Below are positions 10,076 to 19,901 of a DNA stretch of 64,000 nucleotides, piece after piece. The DNA is taken from NCBI GenBank assembly GCA_902521465.1, contig CABYRL010000003.1, forward strand, positions 1 to 64,000, read 5' to 3'. A program made the translations under genes and the position numbers. Source of the stretch: an uncultured Alphaproteobacteria bacterium (lineage in GTDB: Bacteria; Pseudomonadota; Alphaproteobacteria; HIMB59). Position 1 is the first letter of the stretch; every line of letters starts with the position of its first letter. The notes beneath the pieces are model-generated. The model worked only from the letters and a program-made list of their open reading frames with translations, made no database searches and was not told where the DNA came from.

Positions 10076-10678
10076 ATGTTAAAATTCCTTATGTTTAAGA
10101 CATTATTCACAGTAAGCATGTTTTTTTGTTTTAATGCACAATCAATTGAGCTTTTTGGTTATAAATTGTACGAGGACATTCTTAGGTATGAAAATGATGG
10201 GAGTATAAAATTAAAGAAAGGTAATATTGAGAGCATTTCTATTAAAGAGGACAACGTCTTGATAGCAAACAAATATCTTACTGAATACACATTAAAATCA
10301 ACAAAAACAGGAAATATTTACGAAATTCACGGCTCAAATAATCAATTGCAACTCAGTCCTGTTGAGTGCCTTGACATTCAAGATAGCTTCATTAGTTCAT
10401 TTCAAAAGAAAAACACCGAATTATTTCAAACTGAAGTTAAACAATTTCCAAATAAACTTAAAAGTAAAACAACTTGGGAAATTTATCTTAGCAATAAATC
10501 TAATAGTAGTGAGTTAATTTTCTCAGTTACTTGTGATTATAGCTTTAATAATAGGAGAATGGATATAATTTTAACTGATAGTGCTTATTTGAGTAATGAA
10601 AATTCGAACTATGAAAATTTTCTTGATGAAAATAAAGAAAATATTTCAAAAGAAGAAATTGATACTAGTGGAATTTAG
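10076..10678 (+). CDS. Hypothetical secreted protein
   Basis: Signal-peptide-like start MLKFLMFKTLFTVSMFFCFNAQS; the 10001 start in the track overlaps the upstream ORF. Confidence 0.5.
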   Translation: MLKFLMFKTLFTVSMFFCFNAQSIELFGYKLYEDILRYENDGSIKLKKGNIESISIKEDNVLIANKYLTEYTLKSTKTGNIYEIHGSNNQLQLSPVECLDIQDSFISSFQKKNTELFQTEVKQFPNKLKSKTTWEIYLSNKSNSSELIFSVTCDYSFNNRRMDIILTDSAYLSNENSNYENFLDENKENISKEEIDTSGI

Positions 10679-10892
10679 TAACTAGAGATAACATATTAAT
10701 AATTATATAAGACTTTATTTCTGATTTCAGTTGATCATAGGTTTCAGGTAATTTATCACTAAGCTGGAAAGCAAAGTCTATAATTTCATAAGCTTCATCT
10801 TTACTCATATAAATCTCATTACATAGGTCATGGGCAAGTTTTTCTCTTATTAATATTAAAGAGGCTAATGATCTCTTTTGTTTTTTTTTCAA
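10665..10892 (-). CDS. Hypothetical protein
   Basis: 75 aa ORF with normal-looking composition. Confidence 0.4.
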   Translation of the reverse strand: MKKKQKRSLASLILIREKLAHDLCNEIYMSKDEAYEIIDFAFQLSDKLPETYDQLKSEIKSYIIINMLSLVTKFH

Positions 10893-10893
10893 A

Positions 10894-11442
10894 CTATTTT
10901 TTTGTTGGTTTCTTAAGTTTCATTCCGGTTCCTCCAAGTTGCATGCCACCAGAACCTTTACACAAACTTTTCTTTTCTTTGTCACACTTTTCTATCTTCT
11001 TCTCTTTTTTCTCTTCTTTTTTGACAACCTCTTTTTCTTCTTTCTTTTCTTCTGATTTCACTTCCTGATTTACAATTTTTGTATCTGAGGAAGGCTCAAC
11101 ATTTTGAACTGTGTTGACAGATCCAACCTGAATATTAGAGAGCATTTCTAATATTTGATCTTGTTTTGATAGTTTATCTTTCTGTTTTGCCTTCCAAGAT
11201 TTTGGTAGTTTTAAATCGATACAACTCTCAGAACCACAAAAAAGGACATCCCCAGTTTCATTATCAAATAAAAAACCACCGCAATTTTCAACACCTTTTT
11301 GAGTACAATTTGGGATGTGCATCTCATACTCTGCATTCAAATTCATCGATAATAATGGCAAACTTAGAAGAAGTACAAAAATATATCTCATCAACTTATA
11401 ATGTATCATTTGTAGAAAAAATTTTCTAAATCTTTTATTCAT
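10894..11442 (-). CDS. Hypothetical exported protein with Lys/Glu-rich tail
   Basis: Signal peptide near MRYIFVLLLSLPLLSMNLNAEY (start may be 11391); Cys-containing domain; long charged tract. Confidence 0.5.
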   Translation of the reverse strand: MNKRFRKFFLQMIHYKLMRYIFVLLLSLPLLSMNLNAEYEMHIPNCTQKGVENCGGFLFDNETGDVLFCGSESCIDLKLPKSWKAKQKDKLSKQDQILEMLSNIQVGSVNTVQNVEPSSDTKIVNQEVKSEEKKEEKEVVKKEEKKEKKIEKCDKEKKSLCKGSGGMQLGGTGMKLKKPTKK

Positions 11443-12049
11443 ACTTAAAACTCTCTCCAGGTAATGTTGATTTCATAAAATCATTCTTGGTAATATTTTC
11501 TAACCATTTTTTTAATTTAATATTATTGTCTCCCCAGGCATCAGTAAATCTAAAAGATGTATAGTCTAATGCACAGGCAACAGATATTTGATCAATCGTT
11601 AACTTGTCAGTCACGAACTCATCATATTTTCTTTCAATCCAATCAATGGATCTTAAAATTTTTTTCTCATAACGTTCTATTGATTTATGTCTTTGCTCTA
11701 ATTCTGGTATAGCTGACATTTCTATATAACGATTAACTGCATTTTCCATAATTCCATTTGAAACACTTATCATTGTCATACTTTCCCAATAACGATCTTT
11801 TGGATATATAGAGTCTTTTTTTGAAATACTATCAAAGTACAAACAAATATTATCACTGTCTGTGATCGTTTTATTACCAACTATTAAAGTAGGAACTTGT
11901 CTTAATGGATTAAATTCATCTAGAAATCTTGATTTATAAATATTTATCTTTTCTTCTTTATGAGCAACGTCTAATACAAGAGCAGATACTTTACATTTTC
12001 TTCCAAAAGGAGAAGTAGGCCCATTATATAAAAGTGGAGTATCTGTCAT
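11435..12049 (-). CDS. Glutathione S-transferase family protein
   Basis: N-terminal thioredoxin-like LYNGPTSPFGRKCKVSALVL, RQVPTLIVGNKTITDSDNICLY. Confidence 0.75.
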   Translation of the reverse strand: MTDTPLLYNGPTSPFGRKCKVSALVLDVAHKEEKINIYKSRFLDEFNPLRQVPTLIVGNKTITDSDNICLYFDSISKKDSIYPKDRYWESMTMISVSNGIMENAVNRYIEMSAIPELEQRHKSIERYEKKILRSIDWIERKYDEFVTDKLTIDQISVACALDYTSFRFTDAWGDNNIKLKKWLENITKNDFMKSTLPGESFKYE

Positions 12050-12280
12050 TTAATCTATGATTATAGCAACAGCGCCAGGGCTTACACCCTCTTGATCGTT
12101 CCTAATGTTAACTTGAGTTATCGTTCCACTAACTGGAGCGTTATGATTGACCTCTGATTTCATAACTTCCATAATAAATAATATATCCCCCTCACTTACT
12201 TCATCACCAACTTCTACTAAAACTTTCCATATGTTACCTGGAACTGACGTTAAAACTTCTGTAGACATATTATATGACAC
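12050..12280 (-). CDS. Biotin carboxyl carrier-type protein (biotinyl domain)
   Basis: 76 aa with biotinylation motif EVMKSEV and a paired GxxVxxGxxL-type fold (VEVGDEVSEGDILFIMEVMKSEVN). Confidence 0.85.
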   Translation of the reverse strand: MSYNMSTEVLTSVPGNIWKVLVEVGDEVSEGDILFIMEVMKSEVNHNAPVSGTITQVNIRNDQEGVSPGAVAIIID

Positions 12281-13238
12281 TTCCCATTGAGCAGATGGAG
12301 GTTTGTTCAGATCTCATTTCCTGTGCCTCTTGCACACTTATTTCTTTAAACTTAAATTTTTCATTTGGTTTAGCTTGTCCTAATTTCCAAAAAGAGGCTG
12401 ATGGAACAGTAAAAGGTACAATAAACCCACCCATACTAGGCCCATCATTTACAAGTATTATTGGCGTTTGACCCGCCAAATTAATACCACCAATTGGGTA
12501 GCCCTGATCTATTATATTTGAGGGTTCATAGCCATGTTCAGGAGATTTATTTGTAGCTTTTTCGGTAAAACTTAAAGTGGGTCCATCCAACCTAAATCCA
12601 GTACGATCACTTCTTGCTTGAAGTTTCCACTCTGCTTTAAGAAAAGTGTCATATCCATCGTCGTCAAGCCAATCATCATTTGGTCCCCGAACAACCTCAA
12701 TTTCCCAAATACCACTATTGCTAATCTCTGGAATTGATTCAGTTCTAATTTTTCTACCGATCTTCCCATTAGCTTGACCTAAAGGGACTCTCTGACCGTC
12801 TTTCAAAGCATGACCATCAATGCCACCAACGCCTGCTTTGTGAAAAGTTGATTGAGAGTTTAGCCATTTTTCTGACTCAATGCCTCCAGCAAAAGACACA
12901 TAAGATCTTGCACCAGATACTGTAAAACCCATTTCAAGAGTTTGTCCAGATTTTATTAAAACACTCTCCCACATAGGAATAGAATTACCATTTATTTTGG
13001 GCTGCATATCAGCACCACAGACCGCAATGACATGATCTTTTTCAAATTTTAAAGTTGGACCAGTGTACTGACACTCAAGCGCTGCAAAACTCTCCTCATT
13101 ACCTACAAGTAAATTGGCAAGTCGAAAAGACCAACTATCCATTGGCCCTGATGGAGGAAACCCTTGGTTAAGATAACCAACTCTCCCGGGATAATCTTGC
13201 ACTGATGTTTCTAGTCCTTGTTTAATAACTTCAAACAT
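12270..13238 (-). CDS. Biotin-dependent carboxyltransferase / 5-oxoprolinase subunit C-like (KipA family)
   Basis: TSVQDYPGRVGYLNQGFPPSGPMDSWSFRLAN is typical of PxpC/KipA. Confidence 0.9.
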   Translation of the reverse strand: MFEVIKQGLETSVQDYPGRVGYLNQGFPPSGPMDSWSFRLANLLVGNEESFAALECQYTGPTLKFEKDHVIAVCGADMQPKINGNSIPMWESVLIKSGQTLEMGFTVSGARSYVSFAGGIESEKWLNSQSTFHKAGVGGIDGHALKDGQRVPLGQANGKIGRKIRTESIPEISNSGIWEIEVVRGPNDDWLDDDGYDTFLKAEWKLQARSDRTGFRLDGPTLSFTEKATNKSPEHGYEPSNIIDQGYPIGGINLAGQTPIILVNDGPSMGGFIVPFTVPSASFWKLGQAKPNEKFKFKEISVQEAQEMRSEQTSICSMGSVI

Positions 13239-14501
13239 TTAAAACTTCTTATTATAATCTAGTTTAGACAACCAGTTTTTATATTTTTTGATAGAAAATT
13301 TATGCTCCTCAATTAAATCATATCGATATGACTTATCCTCAACTTTTTTTTCAATCATTTCAAACTCATCATAATCACAAGGTACAAATTTAATTCTATC
13401 TCCTGGCCTAAATAGACAAATGCTATCTTTGAAAACATCAAAATTCTTGTCAGGATCCCAAATGGGTACAGGGGTTCTACCAAAAATTTGATAACCTCCA
13501 GGTAGCCTATCAGGATAAATAGCTGTGGACGATCCCCCCATACCCACAGTTCCTTTTGGTGTCCATGTTCTAGGTGGGTTATACTTTGGAGCGGTTAATT
13601 TGCACCTAGGGTCAAGCGGCATTGTAAATGGTAAACCAGGCCAAAAACCAAGCGAAGCCACCCAATACTCAGTTCCAGAGTGAACTCTTACAAAATGATT
13701 AACGTCATCTAATTGGTTTAATTCTGTAATGAACTCAGGATCTGGCTTTTTCATTGTGATTTTAGCTATATAGTCTTCAATTGCCTCTTTTGTCCATTTG
13801 TCAAGATAGACAGTCGGGAAATGAAAAAGTCTGCTATTTACAACAGTATCATCATTATCTCTCATATCTTTAAGCAATGATTTCAATTCATTAATTAAAT
13901 CTTGATAGCCGATATCATCTGGATTGTAGTGAACTATCATTGAGGCAAAACATGGGAGTGTTTCGTAAACTCCCTTTATATTTGCTGTCTTAATTAAGTT
14001 TGATAGCCCCTGAGCTTTAAAGTTCAATTCTAAATTCATCACATTACCAAATTCTATTAATAAATACTTATCACCACCTGGTAAAAACTTTGGCTCAGTG
14101 TAAATTCCCTGAAATATCTCTGAGGTTTTATCTTTTGTATTCTTTGAAACTAAATTGGGATAAGTGCCATCCTCGTTTATATGTTTTTTTACAGAGAGTT
14201 TACTTACATTTAATTTAGGTTGAGAAATATTATGAGGATACATATTTTTGAAACTAGCATAATCGTCAACATCAAGTTGAGAGAATAAAATATCATCAAC
14301 TTTTTTTGATTTATCTTGAGATAAATGACTCTCTAAATTTTCAAATTTTGAAATCTCGTGATTTAAATAATTAAATTTTATATTATTGTTTTCTTGTTGC
14401 GATGATCCTATCTTGTTTTTTTTTAATAACTCATCTTTAGGATTGGTTAAATCTATTTTTTGAAATAAATCTAAATCTGTATTTTTATATTCTTGAACCA
14501 T
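13239..14501 (-). CDS. 5-oxoprolinase subunit B-like (KipI family) with long N-terminal extension
   Basis: C-terminal KipI domain (SLGFWPGLPFTMPLDPRC, PPRTWTPKGTVGMGGSSTAIYPDRLPGGYQIFGRTP); about 140 aa polar extension at N terminus. Confidence 0.85.
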   Translation of the reverse strand: MVQEYKNTDLDLFQKIDLTNPKDELLKKNKIGSSQQENNNIKFNYLNHEISKFENLESHLSQDKSKKVDDILFSQLDVDDYASFKNMYPHNISQPKLNVSKLSVKKHINEDGTYPNLVSKNTKDKTSEIFQGIYTEPKFLPGGDKYLLIEFGNVMNLELNFKAQGLSNLIKTANIKGVYETLPCFASMIVHYNPDDIGYQDLINELKSLLKDMRDNDDTVVNSRLFHFPTVYLDKWTKEAIEDYIAKITMKKPDPEFITELNQLDDVNHFVRVHSGTEYWVASLGFWPGLPFTMPLDPRCKLTAPKYNPPRTWTPKGTVGMGGSSTAIYPDRLPGGYQIFGRTPVPIWDPDKNFDVFKDSICLFRPGDRIKFVPCDYDEFEMIEKKVEDKSYRYDLIEEHKFSIKKYKNWLSKLDYNKKF

Positions 14502-14506
14502 TGAAT

Positions 14507-16291
14507 TTAAAAATATTTAACTTTAATTTTTTCTTTGCTCTTCGGTTTATCTGTAAAATCTACTACTTTGACATTTGTAGGCACAGTCGGTTTAATAATT
14601 TTATTTTGAATTTCTGCATTAGTATTAGCTTTTTGATTTGAATTTTGCGTACTTGATAAATTATTATCATTAGATTTCTTTTGAGTATGACCAAACATTC
14701 CTTCAAGAATAGTATTTGGATTAATATCCTCTTTCTCAAAGGTCTCAAATATGCTCCCATCTCTAAAAACTAAAACTCGATGACATAATCCTATAAATTC
14801 CTCGAGTTCACTTGATAGAAATATCGCTGTACCACCTTCATTTACAAAAATTCTTAAGTGTTTATATAAGTCTCGTTTTGCGCCAACATCAATACCTCTC
14901 GCTGGATCATTAAGTATTAGTATTTTTGGAGTTGTTGTGAAAGCTCTGGCAATCATGACTTTTTGCTGATTTCCCCCACTCAATGAGGTAATTAGATTAT
15001 TCTTTGGACCTGTCTTAATACTTAATCTTTCTACTTCCCAATCAAAAATACCGTTTAATTCCATCCATTTAATAAAACCAATAAATCCACCTGATGTTTT
15101 AGCTTGTTTCCCTTTATATAAAGGTATGACCATATTTTCATATATGCTCATGTTAGGAAAAATACCCTCTTTTTTTCTATCTCCAGATACATATCCAACT
15201 CCACTTTTCTTGGCATCTAACAAGCTATTCACAGTAGTGTAATCTTTCTTGGTTCTCTCTCTTTCCTCATCAGACTGTTTAACAATTACTTCTCCGCTAA
15301 GTGGTTGATCGATACCTGCAAGAGCCTTAACAAAATTATCTTGTCCTTGCCCATCAAGTCCTGTGACTCCAAGTATCTCACCTTTTGGAAGATCAAAGTT
15401 AATAACATCTCCATTTTCCCAAACTTTTAAATCTTTAGCAGACAAAACTATTTCATCTGAGATTGAGTCTGGAGGTGTAGCTTTTATTTCTGATGCTGTA
15501 GAAAATTTTTTATCACCTGTCATAAGTCCAAGAAGATTTTTTTCAGTAATTTCCTCTCCTGCTAAAACTCCAACATCAACCCCATCTCTCATAACTGTTG
15601 CTCTATCGCTTATTCTAACTAGCTCTGCAATTCTGTGAGTTACAATAAAGATTGCTGCACCTTGATCTCTTAATGTTCTCATTTTTGCAAAAAGTCTTTC
15701 TGTAGAGTCAAAATCGAGAGCAGCTGATGACTCATCTAAAATTAGTACTTTAGGATTTCTTAAAAATGCTCTACCAATTGTTATCCAAGCTTTCATACCA
15801 AGCGATAATTGACTTGCTATTGTATATGGATCGACAAATTCACCGGATAACTCTAACATTATAGAGGCTGCTTTTTCGACCCTATCTCGATGAGCTAATT
15901 TTTTCCCAAAAAAAGAGTCATATCCAATAAATAAATTTTCATAAACAGTAGCCTCTTCAGCTATCATCACTTCTTGAAAAACTGTTGCGATACCGATTCT
16001 TTGAGCTTCAATTGGGGAATTGGGTGAATGCCCCATAATAGAGACCTTTCCTTTGTCCAAAGGTAAAACTCCTGAAATAACCTTTGCCAATGTGCTCTTA
16101 CCACATCCATTACCACCGACAATGGCGTGTATTTCACCAAAGTTAGCTTTGAAATTTACACCGTTTAGGGCTTTTGTAACACCAAAGGACTTTGATGCAT
16201 CTTGAACATAAATATCTCCTCCGACCTTAGAGGAGTTAGACTGTGCCCCATTCCCGTTTGGGACACTGTCCAAAGTTTTTTCTTCATTCAT
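14507..16291 (-). CDS. CUT2/sugar-type ABC transporter ATP-binding protein (two NBDs)
   Basis: Two ABC domains (GGNGCGKSTLAKV; LSGGNQQKVMIARAF), RbsA/MglA-like; polar C-terminal tail. Confidence 0.9.
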   Translation of the reverse strand: MNEEKTLDSVPNGNGAQSNSSKVGGDIYVQDASKSFGVTKALNGVNFKANFGEIHAIVGGNGCGKSTLAKVISGVLPLDKGKVSIMGHSPNSPIEAQRIGIATVFQEVMIAEEATVYENLFIGYDSFFGKKLAHRDRVEKAASIMLELSGEFVDPYTIASQLSLGMKAWITIGRAFLRNPKVLILDESSAALDFDSTERLFAKMRTLRDQGAAIFIVTHRIAELVRISDRATVMRDGVDVGVLAGEEITEKNLLGLMTGDKKFSTASEIKATPPDSISDEIVLSAKDLKVWENGDVINFDLPKGEILGVTGLDGQGQDNFVKALAGIDQPLSGEVIVKQSDEERERTKKDYTTVNSLLDAKKSGVGYVSGDRKKEGIFPNMSIYENMVIPLYKGKQAKTSGGFIGFIKWMELNGIFDWEVERLSIKTGPKNNLITSLSGGNQQKVMIARAFTTTPKILILNDPARGIDVGAKRDLYKHLRIFVNEGGTAIFLSSELEEFIGLCHRVLVFRDGSIFETFEKEDINPNTILEGMFGHTQKKSNDNNLSSTQNSNQKANTNAEIQNKIIKPTVPTNVKVVDFTDKPKSKEKIKVKYF

Positions 16292-16303
16292 TAATTACTT
16301 AAA

Positions 16304-17464
16304 TTAAAGTAATGCTTCTCCACGATCGAAGAAATTATTTAAGTATTCATCACTAGCCCAGTTTTCAATTCCAACAGTTCTAAACTCACTTGAGTTTCTG
16401 TCACAATCTTCAGGAACAAATGACTGAATAGTCTCAACATCTTCTTCATATGGAGGAACTAAGATAGACTGGATTTTAAGACCCTGACCATACATAGTTC
16501 TCAAAAGAACATTCATCGCAAACTCTGCATCATCTCCAGGAGGCCATGCATAGACCGCTCTGTCAATAAAGTCTGGATTATTTCTCCAATAGCAGAATGC
16601 ACCAATTTCTCCACCCAAAGCCATAGGGACCATTGGTCTTCCAGATGATTCTAGAGCGTTAAGTGCTCCGGACTCTCCTGAAGACTGAACAGCAAATCCG
16701 TCAACTTCAATTGTGTTAGCTGATAACCACTTTTGAAGTTCAGCTTGAGCAATTTGTGGTGTCCACATGTGTGCAATTTCAGCAACAACGGTAATGTCTG
16801 GATATTCTGCAAATCCATCTAGCATACCTTGGTGCTGTGAGTCAGATGCTGATGTTCCAGGAATTCCTTCCATGATAACAACATTACCTTCACCACCAAT
16901 AGTTTCTGCTAACCATTGTGCAATATAATATCCGGTTAATTTATAGTTAACAGATGTACTGATAGCAAATTCTGAAGTTAAGTATCCTGTCATTGATGCA
17001 GTAGGAACACCTTTTCCATACGCATACTCAATAGTTGGATTTAATGCAACAGGATTTGAGCAACAGACTATTAATCCGTCAACTCCTTGATCAGTTAACT
17101 GTCTCATTTGTTGAATTTGAACCGCGTCTTTTAGGTTAGATTGTGTAACAACGATATCATTAAGAATACCTGCTGCTTTCATTTTTGGTAAATAGTCACC
17201 GTACAATCTCTCCATCACACCTTTTCTCCATAGATTACCTGCGTAAGAACTTGCATAACCGATAGTCCAAGGAAGTGGTCTATCACTTTTCCAATTTCTG
17301 TATACACTTTCACCAAGCGGTTGGTTAGGATCCATAAAGTCAGGATTATAAACGAAGTCTCTAATATCAGCTGGAATTTCGTCTAAAATGTCAGCATTTA
17401 AGTTACCTGCGACACCGACAAAACTAACAGCTAAAATAGCTATGAACTTTTTAAGCAATGTCAT
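16304..17464 (-). CDS. CUT2-type periplasmic substrate-binding protein
   Basis: Start MTLLKKFIAILAVSFVGVAGNLNA (signal peptide) behind AAGGAGGAT Shine-Dalgarno; RbsB-like fold signatures (QGVDGLIVCCSNP). Track start at 17545 judged too early. Confidence 0.85.
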   Translation of the reverse strand: MTLLKKFIAILAVSFVGVAGNLNADILDEIPADIRDFVYNPDFMDPNQPLGESVYRNWKSDRPLPWTIGYASSYAGNLWRKGVMERLYGDYLPKMKAAGILNDIVVTQSNLKDAVQIQQMRQLTDQGVDGLIVCCSNPVALNPTIEYAYGKGVPTASMTGYLTSEFAISTSVNYKLTGYYIAQWLAETIGGEGNVVIMEGIPGTSASDSQHQGMLDGFAEYPDITVVAEIAHMWTPQIAQAELQKWLSANTIEVDGFAVQSSGESGALNALESSGRPMVPMALGGEIGAFCYWRNNPDFIDRAVYAWPPGDDAEFAMNVLLRTMYGQGLKIQSILVPPYEEDVETIQSFVPEDCDRNSSEFRTVGIENWASDEYLNNFFDRGEALL

Positions 17465-17543
17465 AGTTTTATCCTCCTTACTTATATATAAGTGATTATA
17501 ATAATACCTATATTCTGAAAAATATAAGCAAAATTGTTCCAAC

Positions 17544-17564
17544 ATGTGGAAAAGATTTTCACAT
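17544..17564. promoter_or_regulatory. Imperfect inverted repeat in divergent intergenic region, candidate operator
   Basis: ATGTGGAAAAGATTTTCACAT: 8 of 10 symmetric base pairs around a central G, between the substrate-binding protein and PxpA-like gene starts. Confidence 0.4.
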
Positions 17565-17611
17565 AAAAGCCTGATTTTCTGTAAATTATAAATGAGAGGA
17601 ATTTATTATTC

Positions 17612-18397
17612 ATGGTCGATTTGAATTGCGATATGGGTGAGGGTTTTGGTATTTACTCCTTCGCAGATGACGAAGAAATAATGCCTTATATTGATGCTGC
17701 TAATGTAGCCTGTGGGTTTCACGCCTCAGACCCAAACACAATGAGGAAAACTGTTGAGCTTGCAAAAAAATATGATGTGAAAGTTGGATCGCACCCTGCC
17801 TATCCTGACTTAGTAGGATTTGGAAGAAGGCCGATGAAAATGAAACGTGATGAAATCAAAAATCTTGTGATGTATCAAACTGGTGCCATCAAAGCCTTTC
17901 TAGATGAGTATGGAATGACATTAAACCATATCAAACCTCATGGATCTTTATATGGTGTCTCCGCGAAAGAGGAAGATGTGGCTCATGGAATTGCTGACGC
18001 AGCTGAAATTTTTAATGTTGGTATTTTCGGAATGGTTAATACCTTTCACGAAAAAGTATACAAAGAAAGAGGAATAAAATTTTACGGAGAATTTTACTCT
18101 GACTTGGAATATGATGAAACAGGTTATTTGGTTATAGCCAAGGGTCGAAATAAATATTATCCAACTGATAGAGCTGTGGAGCGTTGTTTAAGAGCAATGA
18201 ATGAAAATAAAGTTAAAACTGTTCAAGGAAACGATGTAGTTGTAGGATGTGAAACAATTTGTGTTCACTCTGACACTCCTAATGCTGTAGAAATCTTAAA
18301 GGCTCTGAGAGAAAAAATTTCCTCTGATAAAAAAATTCCACAAAAAACTTCAAACGGTAATCATACCAAAATGCCTTATATTGTTGATAAGAAATGA
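17612..18397 (+). CDS. LamB/YcsF family, 5-oxoprolinase subunit A-like
   Basis: VDLNCDMGEGFGIY, ANVACGFHASDP, VGSHPAYPDLVGFGRR motifs. Confidence 0.9.
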   Translation: MVDLNCDMGEGFGIYSFADDEEIMPYIDAANVACGFHASDPNTMRKTVELAKKYDVKVGSHPAYPDLVGFGRRPMKMKRDEIKNLVMYQTGAIKAFLDEYGMTLNHIKPHGSLYGVSAKEEDVAHGIADAAEIFNVGIFGMVNTFHEKVYKERGIKFYGEFYSDLEYDETGYLVIAKGRNKYYPTDRAVERCLRAMNENKVKTVQGNDVVVGCETICVHSDTPNAVEILKALREKISSDKKIPQKTSNGNHTKMPYIVDKK

Positions 18398-19896
18398 AAA
18401 AAATTTTAATTGCTAATCGCGGTGAAATAGCAAATAGAATTATAAAAAGTTGTAAAATATTAGGTCACAAATCTGTAGCTGTTTATTCAGATGCAGATAA
18501 GAATTCAAAGCATGTAAGATTATCTGACGAGTCTTATTATATAGGACCTAGTAAAGCTCAGGAAAGTTATCTTTCTTACAATAAGATTTTAGAAATAGCT
18601 ACAAAATCAAATGTAGATGCTATTCATCCTGGTTTTGGTTTTTTATCAGAAAACGACACTTTTGCTCAAGAGGTCATAAACAGAGGTATTACATGGATTG
18701 GCCCTAAACCAAAATCAATAAAATCAATGGGAAATAAGGATATTGCTCGTGAATTAGCCCTAAATTCCAATATACCTATATGTCCGGGTATAAATAATGT
18801 TCATAAATTAAGCGATGAACAAATTAAGACAAAATGTGAAGCAATAGGTTACCCTTTACTTGTAAAATCAAGTGCTGGTGGTGGGGGGATAGGCATGAGC
18901 GTCGTCCAAAACTTTAAAGACCTAGCTAATGCAATTGAAAAAACTAGTAATCTTGCTGCAAAATCTTTTGGTAACGGAGATATTTTTATTGAGAAATTTA
19001 TCACCAACGCCCGACATATTGAAATACAAGTTTTTGGATTTGGTGCAAAAGGATCTGTGCATCTGTTCGAAAGAGATTGCTCTATGCAAAGAAGATATCA
19101 AAAGATAATTGAGGAGTCTCCGGCACCAGAAGTAGATAGGGAATTAATTAACAATATGGCTCAAGCCGCTGTAAAATTATCTTCTGATGTAAAATACGAA
19201 GGAGCAGGTACTGTAGAGTTTATATATGATGTCCAAGAAATGAAATATTATTTTCTTGAGATGAATACTAGAATTCAAGTTGAACATCCCGTTACAGAGT
19301 TAGTTACAAATAATGATTTAATTTCCATGCAAATAAATTTTGCTTTTAATAGAAAAAATAAATTTTTAAATCAAAGTAAAATTAAAACTTATGGACATTC
19401 AATAGAGTGCAGAGTTTATGCAGAGGATCCTTCTCAAAATTTCTTACCATCTCCGGGAAAAATAAGTAAATTAAAATTTCCTAAAATACCAAATGGCATA
19501 AGATTAGATTGGGGATATGATGAAAGAGATGAAGTAAGTTTCTATTATGATCCGATGATTGGAAAAATTATATCTCACGACTTAATTCGAGACGATGCTA
19601 TATCCAAATTAATAAAATTTTTAGAGGGCACCCAGATTGAAGGTATTAAGACAAACATCCCCTTTTTAATTTGTCTTCTCAAAGACAAAAACTTTATAGA
19701 GGGTAAACACAACACAAAATATATCGAAAATAATTTAAACACTCTTATTAGTAAGACATCTTTTAGAAATGGTTTTACTAAAAATATTGATTTGGACTCA
19801 AAGAGAATTAAAATTGTTGAAACAGATAAGCTTAAAGTAGGGCATGGAAGATCGCAGTCTGACAGAGGGGGTATCAAAGTCGTATATTTTGACTAA
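18394..19896 (+). CDS. Biotin carboxylase (AccC-like)
   Basis: ILIANRGEIANRIIKS, HPGFGFLSEN, SSAGGGGIGM, FLEMNTRIQVEHPVTE. Confidence 0.9.
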   Translation: MKKILIANRGEIANRIIKSCKILGHKSVAVYSDADKNSKHVRLSDESYYIGPSKAQESYLSYNKILEIATKSNVDAIHPGFGFLSENDTFAQEVINRGITWIGPKPKSIKSMGNKDIARELALNSNIPICPGINNVHKLSDEQIKTKCEAIGYPLLVKSSAGGGGIGMSVVQNFKDLANAIEKTSNLAAKSFGNGDIFIEKFITNARHIEIQVFGFGAKGSVHLFERDCSMQRRYQKIIEESPAPEVDRELINNMAQAAVKLSSDVKYEGAGTVEFIYDVQEMKYYFLEMNTRIQVEHPVTELVTNNDLISMQINFAFNRKNKFLNQSKIKTYGHSIECRVYAEDPSQNFLPSPGKISKLKFPKIPNGIRLDWGYDERDEVSFYYDPMIGKIISHDLIRDDAISKLIKFLEGTQIEGIKTNIPFLICLLKDKNFIEGKHNTKYIENNLNTLISKTSFRNGFTKNIDLDSKRIKIVETDKLKVGHGRSQSDRGGIKVVYFD

Positions 19897-19901
19897 TAAT
19901 A

